The notes under the pieces: generated by a model | Told to the model about the DNA's origin: nothing | Database searches by the model: none | What the model saw: only the letters and a program-made list of their open reading frames with translations | Translations under genes and position numbers: made by a program | Part shown: piece after piece, positions 6,989 through 15,032 of the stretch | Layout of the letters: each line of letters opens with the position of its first letter | Position numbering within the stretch: position 1 is the stretch's first letter | Assembly (NCBI GenBank): GCA_934565415.1 | Contig: CAKTHQ010000031.1 | Coordinates: 1-26,307, forward strand | Length of the DNA: 26,307 nucleotides | Direction of reading: 5' to 3' | Source: an uncultured Oscillospiraceae bacterium | Lineage (GTDB): Bacteria > Bacillota > Clostridia > Oscillospirales > Oscillospiraceae

Positions 6989-7025
6989 GGGCCTTCTCCG
7001 GGAAAAACGGAGGAGGCCTTTTTCC
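6989..7025 (+). terminator. Terminator of the phosphate operon
   Basis: An 11-bp stem (6990-7000 with 7008-7018, one T-G pair), a 7-nt loop and a run of five T residues form a classic intrinsic terminator 10 nt after the kinase stop codon. Confidence 0.9.
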
Positions 7026-7071
7026 TTGGGAAAATAAAATATAAAATTCAAAAAGAGTTCACATTCCGCCC

Positions 7072-7100
7072 TTGACAAGATTGGCACTCGGTGGTATAGT
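7072..7100 (+). promoter_or_regulatory. hrcA: Sigma-A promoter of the hrcA heat-shock operon
   Basis: TTGACA (7072-7077), 17 bp, then TATAGT (7095-7100). The expected start near 7106 falls inside the CIRCE element, so HrcA binding would block initiation. A CIRCE-like half-site (TTGGCACTC, 7081-7089) lies in the spacer. Confidence 0.93.
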
Positions 7101-7104
7101 TTGC

Positions 7105-7131
7105 TTAGCACTCAGGTAGACGGAGTGCTAA
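7105..7131 (+). promoter_or_regulatory. CIRCE operator (HrcA binding site)
   Basis: TTAGCACTC-N9-GAGTGCTAA matches the CIRCE consensus at every position. It overlaps the predicted transcription start and ends just before the hrcA SD, giving HrcA autoregulation of the whole chaperone operon with release on heat stress. Confidence 0.98.
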
Positions 7132-7144
7132 AGGGGGAATGAAC

Positions 7145-8224
7145 ATGGAGCTGACCGACCGAAAGAAAAAGGTCCTGCGCAGCGTGGTGGATTTGTACAT
7201 CCGGACTGCGGAGCCTGTGGGCTCCAAGGCGATTACGGAACTGCCGGACATGAATTATTCCTCTGCCACCATCCGAAACGAAATGGCTGACTTAACGGCC
7301 ATGGGATACCTGGAGCAGCCCCACACCAGTGCGGGGCGGGTTCCTTCCCCGGCGGGCTACCGGCTGTATGTAGATGAACTGATGATGGATTACCGGCTGA
7401 GTGTAGACGAGACCAAATCCATTTCCAGTGCCATCGAGGAAAAGGTACAGCAGGTGGATAAGCTGATGGAGAAGGTGGCAAAGCTGGTATCCCAGGCTAC
7501 CGATCTTCCTGCCATTTCCGCCGCCGCCAGGAGCCGGGGCGCCACCGTGAAACGGTACGACCTGATTCTGGCAGGGCAGGGAAGCGTCATCCTGGTGGTG
7601 ATGCTGAGCAACGAAGAGGTGGTCAATAAGCTCATCCGGCTGCCGGTGCCTTTGGAAGAAGCTGATCTGAAGCTTCTGAGCGCGGTGCTCAACAGTGCCA
7701 TGACGGATTTGGAAGCCGATGATTTTACGGGAGACCTATTAAACAAGGTCATGCGGTCCGCCGGAAACGGGGCCGGCCTGGTGCCCATCATCGTGGACTT
7801 TACCACGGATGTACTAAAGCGTCAGGGCAGCACCGATGTGGCGGTGGCCGGTCAGGCCAGGCTCCTGGGACTTCCCGAATATCGGGATGTGGACAAGGCC
7901 CAAAAGGTATTGGAGTCCATCGATGAAGACGCCCTCACAAACCTGCCTGCCATCATGCAGAGCGAGAACGGCACCAAGGTTCTGGTAGGCCCGGAAAACG
8001 TGGCCCAGGAACTGAAGGATTCCAGCGTGGTGATGACCAAGTTTGACATTGGCGACGGGATGCAGGGGATGATCGGTGTGGTCGGCCCTACCCGGATGGA
8101 TTACGCCAAGGTCACGGCAAGACTCACATACTTCGCCGAGAGCCTGAGCAAGGCCTTCGCGAAACCGGAAACCAAGCAGCTTCCCCAGGGGACGGATGAA
8201 GCTGACGATCATAAGGAGGAATAG
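7145..8224 (+). CDS. hrcA: Heat-inducible transcription repressor HrcA
   Basis: HrcA represses chaperone operons by binding CIRCE as a dimer and depends on GroEL for activity. The protein begins with the family winged helix (MELTDRKKKVL, AEPVGSKAITE, SSATIRNEMADL, HTSAGRVPS) and continues with the GAF-like and dimerisation regions; length (359 residues) is slightly over the family norm, with an acidic tail. Two in-frame ATGs exist. The one at 7145 is chosen because AAGGGGG (7131-7137) is 7 nt away, while the one at 7139 is only 1 nt away. The stop is followed 2 nt later by the grpE start. Confidence 0.96.
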   Translation: MELTDRKKKVLRSVVDLYIRTAEPVGSKAITELPDMNYSSATIRNEMADLTAMGYLEQPHTSAGRVPSPAGYRLYVDELMMDYRLSVDETKSISSAIEEKVQQVDKLMEKVAKLVSQATDLPAISAAARSRGATVKRYDLILAGQGSVILVVMLSNEEVVNKLIRLPVPLEEADLKLLSAVLNSAMTDLEADDFTGDLLNKVMRSAGNGAGLVPIIVDFTTDVLKRQGSTDVAVAGQARLLGLPEYRDVDKAQKVLESIDEDALTNLPAIMQSENGTKVLVGPENVAQELKDSSVVMTKFDIGDGMQGMIGVVGPTRMDYAKVTARLTYFAESLSKAFAKPETKQLPQGTDEADDHKEE

Positions 8225-8226
8225 AA

Positions 8227-8763
8227 GTGGCCAAGAAGGAAGAAACTGAAAAGCAGCCCGAGACCGAAGAAGTTACCCCTGCGGAAACGGAAGCCACCGA
8301 GGCCGCCCAGCCCCAGGAGGCAGCCGAAGAAAAGAATCCCTTTGAAGAAAAGTACAATGCAGAGCACGACAGCTATCTGCGCCTGGCAGCGGAGTTTGAC
8401 AACTTCCGCAAGCGCACCGTAAAGGAAAAGGAAGCCTCTTACGGAAACGGCAAGGCAGACGCCATCGTGAAGCTGCTTCCCATATACGACAACCTGGAAC
8501 GGGCCCTGAACCAGCCCACCGAGGACACCGCCTATAAAAAGGGCGTAGAGCTCACCATGAACGAGCTGGTAAAGATCTTTACCGGCCTGGGTGTGGAGAT
8601 TTTCGGAGCCGTAGGCGATGCCTTCGATCCCAACCTTCATAATGCGGTGATGCACGTGGAGGACGAGTCCCTGGGAGAGAATGTAATCGCCCAGGTATTC
8701 CAGAAGGGCTTTAAGGTGGGCGATAAGATCGTCCGCTTCGCCATGGTCCAGGTGGCCAATTAA
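8227..8763 (+). CDS. grpE: Nucleotide exchange factor GrpE
   Basis: GrpE promotes ADP release from DnaK and acts as a cytoplasmic dimer. This 178-residue copy has an acidic low-complexity N-terminus (about 1-38), a long helical dimerisation region with the family motif AEFDNFRKRT (55-64), and the C-terminal beta domain with DPNLHNAVMHVEDE and KVGDKIVRFAMVQV. The start is GTG at 8227, with AAGGAGG (8213-8219) 7 nt upstream inside the end of hrcA, so the two genes are translationally coupled. Confidence 0.96.
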   Translation: MAKKEETEKQPETEEVTPAETEATEAAQPQEAAEEKNPFEEKYNAEHDSYLRLAAEFDNFRKRTVKEKEASYGNGKADAIVKLLPIYDNLERALNQPTEDTAYKKGVELTMNELVKIFTGLGVEIFGAVGDAFDPNLHNAVMHVEDESLGENVIAQVFQKGFKVGDKIVRFAMVQVAN

Positions 8764-8767
8764 GATC

Positions 8768-8789
8768 ATATATTCTTTGCTTAATATAT
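8768..8789 (+). repeat. A/T-only inverted repeat before the dnaK ribosome site
   Basis: ATATATT (8768-8774) and AATATAT (8783-8789) can form a 7-bp A-U stem with an 8-nt loop. It ends 1 nt before the dnaK SD (GGAGG, 8791-8795) and is unusually A/T-rich for this region. Confidence 0.45.
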
Positions 8790-8803
8790 AGGAGGAAAAC
8801 ATT

Positions 8804-10627
8804 ATGAGTAAGATTATCGGTATTGACCTTGGTACTACCAATTCCTGTGTAGCCGTTCTGGAAGGCGGCGAGCCCGTCGTTATCCCCAACGCTGAGGGTG
8901 CCCGCACCACACCTTCCGTCGTGGCCTTCTCCAAGACCGGCGAGCGTATGGTGGGTCAGGTGGCAAAGCGTCAGGCGGTTACCAACGCCGAGCGCACCGT
9001 CTCTTCCATCAAGCGTCACATGGGCGAGGATTATCATGTGGAGCTGAACGGCAAGAAGTACAGCCCCCAGGAAATCAGCGCCATGATTCTGCAGAAGCTG
9101 AAGGCTGACGCCGAGGCCTATCTGGGCCAGCCCGTCACCGAGGCGGTTATTACCGTCCCTGCCTACTTCAGCGACGCTCAGCGTCAGGCCACCAAGGACG
9201 CCGGCAAGATCGCCGGTCTGGATGTAAAGCGGATTATCAACGAGCCTACCGCAGCTGCTCTGGCTTACGGCCTGGATAAGGAATCCGAGCAGAAGATCAT
9301 GGTTTACGACCTGGGCGGCGGCACCTTCGATGTGTCCATCCTGGACATTGGCGACGGTGTTATTGAGGTCCTGGCTACCGCCGGTGATACCCACCTGGGC
9401 GGCGACGACTTCGACCAGAGAATTATGGACTACCTGGTTGCCGAGTTCAAGAAGGCTGAGGGCATCGACCTGTCCAATGATAAGGTCGCTATGCAGCGTT
9501 TGAAGGAAGCTGCCGAGAAGGCCAAGATTGAGCTGTCCGGCATGACCAGCACCAACGTGAACCTGCCCTATATCACCGCCGACGCCACCGGTCCTAAGCA
9601 CCTGGATGTGACCCTGACCCGGGCAAAGTTCAATGAGCTGACTGCCGACCTGGTGGAGCGGACCATGAAGCCTGTCCGTCAGGCTATGTCCGATGCCGGT
9701 CTGACCGCTTCCGATCTGCACAAGGTCCTGCTGGTTGGCGGCTCCACCCGTATCCCCGCCGTTCAGGAAGCCGTGAAGAAGATCACCGGCTCCGAAGGCT
9801 TCAAGGGCATCAACCCCGATGAGTGCGTGGCCGTTGGCGCTGCCATTCAGGGCGGCGTGCTCACCGGCGATGTGCAGGACATCCTGCTGCTGGATGTAAC
9901 CCCCCTGTCCCTGGGCATTGAGACCATGGGCGGCGTGTTCACCAAGCTGATCGACCGGAACACCACCATTCCTACCCACAAGAGCCAGGTGTTCTCCACC
10001 GCTGCGGACGGTCAGACTTCCGTTGAGGTCCATGTCCTTCAGGGCGAGCGGGAAATGGCTGCGGGCAACAAGACCCTGGGCCGCTTCCAGCTTACCGGTA
10101 TTGCCCCCGCGCCCCGCGGCGTGCCTCAGATTGAGGTTACCTTTGATATCGATGCCAACGGCATCGTAAAGGTCTCCGCCAAGGACCTGGGCACCGGCAA
10201 GGAGCAGCAGATCTCCATCACCGCTTCCACCAACCTGAGCAAGGAAGACATCGACAAGGCTGTCCACGAGGCTGAGCAGTACGCCGCCGAGGATAAGGCC
10301 CGGAAGGACGAGGTGGATGCCCACAACGCTGCGGACCAGGTTGCCTACCAGACCGAAAAGACCCTGGGTGAGCTGGGCGACAAGATCTCTGCCGACGAAA
10401 AGGCCAAGATCCAGTCCGCTGTGGACCACCTGAAGGAAGTCAACAAGGGCACCGATGTGGAGGCCATCAAGGCCGCTACGGACGAGGTCCAGAAGGCTTT
10501 CTACGCCGTGTCCGAGAAGCTGTATCAGCAGGCCGGCGGCGCGCAGAACGGCCCTCAGGCCGGTGCTCAGGGCGGCCAGAAGCCCGATGACGGTGTCGTG
10601 GATGCCGACTACGAGACTGTGGACTAA
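8804..10627 (+). CDS. dnaK: Molecular chaperone DnaK (Hsp70)
   Basis: DnaK binds unfolded peptides in an ATP-driven cycle with DnaJ and GrpE. This 607-residue protein starts with [18 protein letters not shown] and contains the phosphate motif [14 protein letters not shown], the adenosine motif [11 protein letters not shown] and the linker-proximal [14 protein letters not shown]. It lacks the insertion in the N-terminal ATPase quadrant found in Gram-negative DnaK, which explains its length and supports a Gram-positive origin. The C-terminal lid ends in a Gly/Gln-rich tail and [12 protein letters not shown]. Codons shift to GCT, CGT, GTT and GGT compared with its neighbours, a sign of high expression. 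SD GGAGG is 8 nt before ATG 8804. Confidence 0.98.
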   Translation: MSKIIGIDLGTTNSCVAVLEGGEPVVIPNAEGARTTPSVVAFSKTGERMVGQVAKRQAVTNAERTVSSIKRHMGEDYHVELNGKKYSPQEISAMILQKLKADAEAYLGQPVTEAVITVPAYFSDAQRQATKDAGKIAGLDVKRIINEPTAAALAYGLDKESEQKIMVYDLGGGTFDVSILDIGDGVIEVLATAGDTHLGGDDFDQRIMDYLVAEFKKAEGIDLSNDKVAMQRLKEAAEKAKIELSGMTSTNVNLPYITADATGPKHLDVTLTRAKFNELTADLVERTMKPVRQAMSDAGLTASDLHKVLLVGGSTRIPAVQEAVKKITGSEGFKGINPDECVAVGAAIQGGVLTGDVQDILLLDVTPLSLGIETMGGVFTKLIDRNTTIPTHKSQVFSTAADGQTSVEVHVLQGEREMAAGNKTLGRFQLTGIAPAPRGVPQIEVTFDIDANGIVKVSAKDLGTGKEQQISITASTNLSKEDIDKAVHEAEQYAAEDKARKDEVDAHNAADQVAYQTEKTLGELGDKISADEKAKIQSAVDHLKEVNKGTDVEAIKAATDEVQKAFYAVSEKLYQQAGGAQNGPQAGAQGGQKPDDGVVDADYETVD

Positions 10628-10639
10628 TAAAACCCACAA

Positions 10640-10665
10640 AAGGGGCGGCCCCATCGCCGCCCCTT
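10640..10665 (+). terminator. GC-rich hairpin after dnaK, weak terminator
   Basis: AAGGGGCGGC (10640-10649) pairs perfectly with GCCGCCCCTT (10656-10665) around a 6-nt loop. No T-run follows, so it may only attenuate transcription or protect the dnaK mRNA 3' end while letting some read-through reach dnaJ. Confidence 0.6.
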
Positions 10666-10679
10666 CCTGTGCTATATAA

Positions 10680-10703
10680 GCGTCATTGCGGACCAGTGCG
10701 CAG
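10680..10703. repeat. Family A palindromic repeat, truncated copy
   Basis: This contains the left half of the family A element (GTCATTGCG, GACCAGTGCGCAG) but lacks the closing arm. It lies directly before the complete copy at 10714-10755, in the same orientation. Confidence 0.6.
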
Positions 10704-10713
10704 GGTAAAACAG

Positions 10714-10755
10714 TGTCATTGCGAACCAGTCCGCAGACTGGTGTGGCAATCCCCC
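10714..10755. repeat. Family A palindromic repeat, copy 2
   Basis: This is a complete element in the opposite orientation to the one at 3121-3161. The outer stem is ATTGC/GCAAT (10718-10722, 10746-10750). The inner stem is ACCAGTC/GACTGGT (10725-10731, 10736-10742). The inner-stem bases differ from copy 1 on both arms, yet pairing is kept. Confidence 0.8.
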
Positions 10756-10789
10756 AAATCGTTAGAATGCCGAAGGAAAGCGACCCTTT

Positions 10790-10810
10790 CCCCCTCCTGC
10801 ATGGAGGGGG
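10790..10810. repeat. Family B palindrome, copy 1
   Basis: CCCCCTCC-TGCAT-GGAGGGGG is a perfect 8-bp stem with a 5-nt loop. A reverse-oriented copy with loop ATGCA occurs at 16559-16577. It sits between two family A elements, so the dnaK-dnaJ gap looks like a composite of small repeats. Confidence 0.7.
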
Positions 10811-10821
10811 ATGCGGCTTTT

Positions 10822-10861
10822 GGATTGCTGCGTCAGTGTACGCACCGGTTTGCGCAAAACA
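10822..10861. repeat. Family A palindromic repeat, diverged copy 3
   Basis: It aligns over about 40 bp with the copy at 3121-3161 in the same orientation (GGATTGC, ACGCACCGG, then GCGCAAAACA in place of CGCAATGACA). The stems are degenerate. It ends 10 bp before the dnaJ SD. Confidence 0.55.
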
Positions 10862-10884
10862 AGCATTTTTCGAGGTGAATCAAC

Positions 10885-12024
10885 GTGGCTGATAATAAAA
10901 GAGACTATTACGAGGTGCTGGGCGTAGACAAAAGCGCCAGTGCCGATGACATAAAAAAGGCTTACCGGAAGCTGGCGATGAAGTACCATCCGGACCGGAA
11001 CCCCGGCGATAAGACCGCTGAGGAAAAGTTTAAGGAGGTAGGCGAAGCCTACGAGGTTTTGTCCGATGCCGATAAGCGTTCCCGCTACGATTCCTACGGC
11101 TTTGCCGGAGTGGACCCCAACTTTAACCCCAACGCCGGAGCAGGCTTCGGCGGGGCCGGATTTGGAGACTTCGGCGGCTTTGGCGATATTTTCAGTGATT
11201 TCTTCGGCGGCGGCGGTTCCACCCGCGGGGCCAGCCAGAACGCCCCCCGCCGTGGCGAGAATGTGATGACCCGGCTGGAGCTGACCTTTGAGGAGGCGGC
11301 TTTCGGCTGCGAGAAGGAGGTCACCGCCCCCAGAATTGAAAACTGCGCCGCCTGTAACGGCACCGGCTCTGCCGACGGCAACATCGAGACCTGCTCCCGC
11401 TGCCACGGTACCGGCCAGGAGCAGGTGGTCCAGAGCTTTATGGGTATGCGGATGCAGACGGCCACCACCTGCAGCCAGTGCGGCGGCCGCGGTAAGATCA
11501 TCAAAACCCCCTGCAATACCTGTAGGGGCAAAGGCAAGGTCCGCCGGAACAACCGGGTTAAGGTTAAGATTCCTGCCGGTGTGGACAACGGCCAGACCGT
11601 CCGCATCCGGGGCGAGGGCTGCGTAGGCGCCAACGGCGGACCCAACGGCGATGTGCTGGTGGAGATCCGGGTAAAGCCCCACGATACCTTCGTCCGGGAC
11701 GGCTACGATATCCTCTGCGCCGTGCCCATCAGCTTCACCCAGGCTGCCCTGGGCGCTGAAATTCAGGTGCCTACCCTGGAAGGAAACGTGCCTTACACCA
11801 TCCCCGAGGGCACCCAGACCGGCAAGGAGTTCGTCATCCGGGATAAGGGTATCCCCGAGCTGAACAACTCCCGCCGCCGGGGCTCGCTGCGGTTTACCGT
11901 GGTGGTAGAAACCCCCACCAAGCTCACCCGGGAGCAAAAGGAGCTGCTGCGGAAGCTGGACGGCTCCCTTGAAAAAAACAATTCCCCTAAGGGTCGAAGC
12001 TTCTTTGACAAGCTGTTTGACTGA
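10885..12024 (+). CDS. dnaJ: Chaperone protein DnaJ (Hsp40)
   Basis: This 379-residue type I DnaJ delivers substrates to DnaK and stimulates its ATPase. The J domain (1-70) has the HPD triad at 35-37. A Gly/Phe-rich linker follows (about 75-115). The zinc domain has four CxxCxGxG-type repeats (Cys154/157, 170/173, 196/199, 210/213). The substrate-binding C-terminal domains end near residue 370. The start is GTG at 10885 with GAGGTG (10872-10877) 7 nt upstream. It is separated from dnaK by 257 bp that hold repeat elements and a weak hairpin, so its level may differ from that of dnaK. No CIRCE or obvious strong promoter was seen in the gap. Confidence 0.97.
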   Translation: MADNKRDYYEVLGVDKSASADDIKKAYRKLAMKYHPDRNPGDKTAEEKFKEVGEAYEVLSDADKRSRYDSYGFAGVDPNFNPNAGAGFGGAGFGDFGGFGDIFSDFFGGGGSTRGASQNAPRRGENVMTRLELTFEEAAFGCEKEVTAPRIENCAACNGTGSADGNIETCSRCHGTGQEQVVQSFMGMRMQTATTCSQCGGRGKIIKTPCNTCRGKGKVRRNNRVKVKIPAGVDNGQTVRIRGEGCVGANGGPNGDVLVEIRVKPHDTFVRDGYDILCAVPISFTQAALGAEIQVPTLEGNVPYTIPEGTQTGKEFVIRDKGIPELNNSRRRGSLRFTVVVETPTKLTREQKELLRKLDGSLEKNNSPKGRSFFDKLFD

Positions 12025-12045
12025 CCCTAAAATGTTTTCCTTACA

Positions 12046-12082
12046 CCCCTGCGTTTCTTTCGAGACGCAGGGGATGTTTTTT
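12046..12082 (+). terminator. Terminator of the heat-shock operon
   Basis: CCCCTGCGTTTC pairs with GAGACGCAGGGG (12-bp stem, 4-nt loop), followed by ATGTTTTTT. It is a strong intrinsic terminator shortly after dnaJ. Confidence 0.92.
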
Positions 12083-12085
12083 GCA

Positions 12086-12119
12086 TAGAAAATCCCCCGC
12101 CGCAAGAAAGCGGCGGGGG
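12086..12119 (-). terminator. Terminator of the maf-mreCD-mrdA cluster
   Basis: A perfect 10-bp GC stem (12119-12110 with 12103-12094) with a 6-nt loop is followed on the minus strand by GATTTTC. It lies 15 bp past the mrdA stop and back to back with the dnaJ terminator. Confidence 0.88.
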
Positions 12120-12133
12120 GGCAGATATAAGCC

Positions 12134-14287
12134 TCAGCTTACCTGGTTTTCGTAGGTGTAAACCTCGCTGGCGGACACCATTTCAAAGTAGGCCTTCAGC
12201 ACAGGTTCCGCGGCGGGGGCCAGGGAGGAGCCGTGGGCGGCCTTTTCGCCGAAGATGGCAATGGCAACCTGGGGATTCTCTCTGGGGGCAAAGCACACGA
12301 AGACGCCGTGGTCAGAACCGCCGGAGGAGTGCTGGGCGGTACCGGTCTTGGCGCAGACGGTGATGTTGCTGGGCCACTGGGTGGCATCTGCGTCCTCGCA
12401 GCCGCCGAAGTACTTTCTGGCGGTGCCGCCGGGCATGGTGACCACCCGGCGCATACCTTCGGTATAGGTCTGGTAGGTTACATCAGAGATATTCATCTTG
12501 CTGACCACCTGGGGGCTGTTGGAGTATACCAGGGTCCGGTAGTCGGAGGAGGTGACCCGGTTCAGGAAGGTGGCCTTGTACCGGGTGCCCTGGGTAGCCA
12601 GGGTGCTGGCGTAGATCGCTAGCTGCAGAGGCGTAAACCGGTTCTCGGACTGACCGATGGCGGCCAGGACTCGGTCGCCGCCGTTCCAGGTGGCGTCGAT
12701 GCCGGTATAGGAAGCGGCCTTACTTTTGGCGTTGGCTCGCCAGCCGACCTTTTCTACCAGCTCAATGCCGGTGGGCTCGCCCAGACCCAGGCCCTTAGCG
12801 GTCTCGTCCAGCATATCGATGGTCATTCTGGCGCCCAGTTCGTAGAAGAAAACGTTGCAGGAAACCTTCAGGGCATCCTCCGCAATCAGGTCGCCGTGGG
12901 TGTAAGAGTAGTTACTGCCGGTCCAAATCAGGCAGGTGGGGTGGAAGTCCGGGAAGGAGTCGTTATTGAAGTAGCCGGTGTCCTTGATGATCTCGCCCTG
13001 CTGGTAAATGGGCTGTCCGGCCTTTGGGTTGGTGGCACCGTAGACATTTTCCATAGCGGCCACCAGGGTGCACATCTTGTAGGTGGAGCCGGGGGCGTAG
13101 GTCGCGCCGAAGGCACGGTTAAAGAAGGGGTTCAGGTCATCCTTGGAGATGGCGGCCCAGTCCTCATTCAGGGTGGCCAGGTTGTAAGTGGGGTAGCTGG
13201 CGCAGGCCAGAATCTCGCCGGTGTTTACCTTCATGACGATGATGGCGGCACCCTGGGCATCCAGGCCGGTGTGCTCGCCCATTTCCGTATTGACCTCGGG
13301 ATTGGTGATGTTCTTCATGACCTCGGCCAAAGCATCCTCGGCCACCTTCTGGATGGAAATATCAATGGTGCTTTCCACGTTGTTTCCGGCCACAGGCTCC
13401 TTGTCTTTCAGGTAGGCCTGGGACACGATGGTGCCTTCCTTGGTGACCTTGTCCAGACGGGAGCCGTCGATGCCGTGGAGGTACTCTTCAAAGGCCTCCT
13501 CAAAGCCTGCCTGGCCGATCTGGGCATCCATGGCGTAGCCCTGGTCCTTGTATTTGGCCCAGTCTCTGGAGTCCATGCCGCCCATGTAGCCCAGGATGTG
13601 GGCACCGTAGGTGGTGTGGTATTCCCGGACGGTGGAGGATTCGACCATCAGGCCGGGGGTGTTCAGCTCCAGCAGGGCGGACAGGTTGTCGGAGGATACA
13701 TCGGAGATGAAGACGTAGCTGGGCAGGCTGGATACGCCGCGAAGGTCAAATTCGTAACGCAGACCGATAACGGCCCGGGCTTCTTCCTCCGTCCAGGTAT
13801 CGGGAATCTTATATCTGTCCCGCATTTTCTCAATCAGCAGGGGGGCGGTGATATCCGGGTCCCAGCCGCAGTCGATCATATAATCCTGGAAATAGCCCTG
13901 CCAGGCGGTAGAATAGTCGTCCAGGGTATAGGTAAAGGGACGGGTCATGGTCACGGGCAGGTGGTCCTGGTGGGATACCTGCAGCTCGTCGCACTTTTTG
14001 AGCAGGGTGTACAGGTACTCATTCCGGTTATCTGCGGATTTGATAACGAAGTGGTTGAACACCAGGTCGTAGGAAGCACGGTTGCCAACCAGAACCTTGC
14101 CGTTCCGGTCCAGAATGTCGCCTCGGGCGGCACGGACGGTGGTAACGGTAGAGTACAGGGTGGTGTTATCCGTATTACCGTTTGTCTTGACAATCTGCAG
14201 GTCAAAAAGCCTTGCGGCATATAGCAGCATTAATAGGCCGAAGAGCCCCAACAGGGCTCCGGCCCGGATACGGGTTAATCGTTCCAT
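12134..14287 (-). CDS. mrdA: Penicillin-binding protein 2 (elongasome transpeptidase)
   Basis: This 717-residue class B PBP crosslinks peptidoglycan during lateral wall growth, normally with RodA and MreCD. It has an N-terminal membrane anchor (about 9-28), the dimerisation/pedestal region with AARGDILDRNGKVL, and a transpeptidase domain with all three catalytic motifs: STYK (Ser401, Lys404), SCN (476-478) and KTGT (647-650). The final domain contains HGVFVCFAPRENPQVAIAI. ATG at 14287 follows AGGAGA at 6 nt; the longer upstream frame is rejected because it would run deep into mreD. It overlaps mreD by 13 nt. MrdA is favoured over a SpoVD/FtsI type because of the mreCD context. Confidence 0.93.
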   Translation of the reverse strand: MERLTRIRAGALLGLFGLLMLLYAARLFDLQIVKTNGNTDNTTLYSTVTTVRAARGDILDRNGKVLVGNRASYDLVFNHFVIKSADNRNEYLYTLLKKCDELQVSHQDHLPVTMTRPFTYTLDDYSTAWQGYFQDYMIDCGWDPDITAPLLIEKMRDRYKIPDTWTEEEARAVIGLRYEFDLRGVSSLPSYVFISDVSSDNLSALLELNTPGLMVESSTVREYHTTYGAHILGYMGGMDSRDWAKYKDQGYAMDAQIGQAGFEEAFEEYLHGIDGSRLDKVTKEGTIVSQAYLKDKEPVAGNNVESTIDISIQKVAEDALAEVMKNITNPEVNTEMGEHTGLDAQGAAIIVMKVNTGEILACASYPTYNLATLNEDWAAISKDDLNPFFNRAFGATYAPGSTYKMCTLVAAMENVYGATNPKAGQPIYQQGEIIKDTGYFNNDSFPDFHPTCLIWTGSNYSYTHGDLIAEDALKVSCNVFFYELGARMTIDMLDETAKGLGLGEPTGIELVEKVGWRANAKSKAASYTGIDATWNGGDRVLAAIGQSENRFTPLQLAIYASTLATQGTRYKATFLNRVTSSDYRTLVYSNSPQVVSKMNISDVTYQTYTEGMRRVVTMPGGTARKYFGGCEDADATQWPSNITVCAKTGTAQHSSGGSDHGVFVCFAPRENPQVAIAIFGEKAAHGSSLAPAAEPVLKAYFEMVSASEVYTYENQVS

Positions 14288-15027
14288 ACATGGTCTCCTA
14301 TCAGTCCGATGCGGTAGATGAGCCGGTACAGCGGGATCATCAGCACAATGCTGTACAGGGCGGTTTTCAGAAAGTACATTCCCCGGGCCCACCTGGTCAG
14401 GCCCATCATACTGGCGGTGATGTACAGGCCGACTTCATAGGTAAGCATGGCGATGCAGCTGCACAAAAGGTTAGAGCCGGTGCCCCGCCGCCAGAATTTC
14501 TGACGGAAAAGGGCACACAGAATGGAGGGAATGGTGATGAGGGCTACGCTGTAGGCCCCAGGGGCAGAGCCGGAGTAAAAGTATACCACGCTGGCAATCA
14601 GGGCAAAGAGGCCGCCCACCTCGCTGCCTTCCATAATGGCAATCAGGATAATGGCGGCTACCCCCAGGTCCGTAGTGGCGCCCCAGAGCTTGAACCGGCT
14701 GAAAATGCAGTCCTGTACAGTCAGGCACAGGACGCACACCAGGCTCAAAAGCACCCAGCGCAGCAGGTTCATACGCTGCTGGTAGGTAAAGTGGAGGCCT
14801 TTTAAAAAGGCGTTTTCCTGGGCATCCGGCCGGAATTCCTCTTTTTCCGCCCGATACCGGGCGATGGCATCCATCAGGACCTGCAGCGTAGAGGTCCGCC
14901 GCTTTTTGGGGCGACGGCGGGGCCGCCTGGTATTGGCCGGCGGGCGCCGTTGATCCCCGGCGCTTCCGGCGGGGCGGCCTTTCTTGGTATTTTTGGAGGA
15001 GGCGGGCCGTTTCCGTTTTTCTTCCAT
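14275..15027 (-). CDS. mreD: Rod shape-determining protein MreD with basic N-terminal extension
   Basis: MreD is a small membrane scaffold of the elongasome. Residues 88-245 form the usual hydrophobic bundle of about five segments (MNLLRWVLLSLVCVL, LGVAAIILIAIMEGSEVGGL, VALITIPSILCAL and others). Unusually, about 85 residues precede the first membrane segment, and the first 45 are very rich in Arg, Lys and Pro, making a long positively charged cytoplasmic tail. Typical MreD proteins are about 160-180 residues; this one has 250. ATG at 15027 is supported by GGAG 8 nt upstream inside the last mreC codons. An internal start at Met52 cannot be excluded, but no good SD was noticed there. Confidence 0.85.
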   Translation of the reverse strand: MEEKRKRPASSKNTKKGRPAGSAGDQRRPPANTRRPRRRPKKRRTSTLQVLMDAIARYRAEKEEFRPDAQENAFLKGLHFTYQQRMNLLRWVLLSLVCVLCLTVQDCIFSRFKLWGATTDLGVAAIILIAIMEGSEVGGLFALIASVVYFYSGSAPGAYSVALITIPSILCALFRQKFWRRGTGSNLLCSCIAMLTYEVGLYITASMMGLTRWARGMYFLKTALYSIVLMIPLYRLIYRIGLIGDHVWND

Positions 15028-15032
15028 GGGCC

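Noticed and set aside
8711..10654. 647-codon open frame on the minus strand opposite dnaK
   Set aside because: This is a well-known antisense artefact of dnaK codon bias; dnaK itself is unmistakable and the antisense product has no recognisable domain.
10628..10884. CRISPR-like array or small open frames in the dnaK-dnaJ gap
   Set aside because: The repeats are palindromic, vary in orientation and spacing, and have no regular spacers; the short frames here have no SD support.
10762..12105. 447-codon minus-strand frame opposite dnaJ
   Set aside because: It is a shadow of dnaJ, with low-complexity Gly/Ala composition and no supported start.
12896..14224. 442-codon plus-strand frame opposite mrdA
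   Set aside because: It is a shadow of mrdA with no motif or SD support.
14288..14392. 35-codon N-terminal extension of mrdA
   Set aside because: It overlaps mreD coding sequence and lacks an SD; ATG 14287 has a good one and starts right before the membrane anchor.
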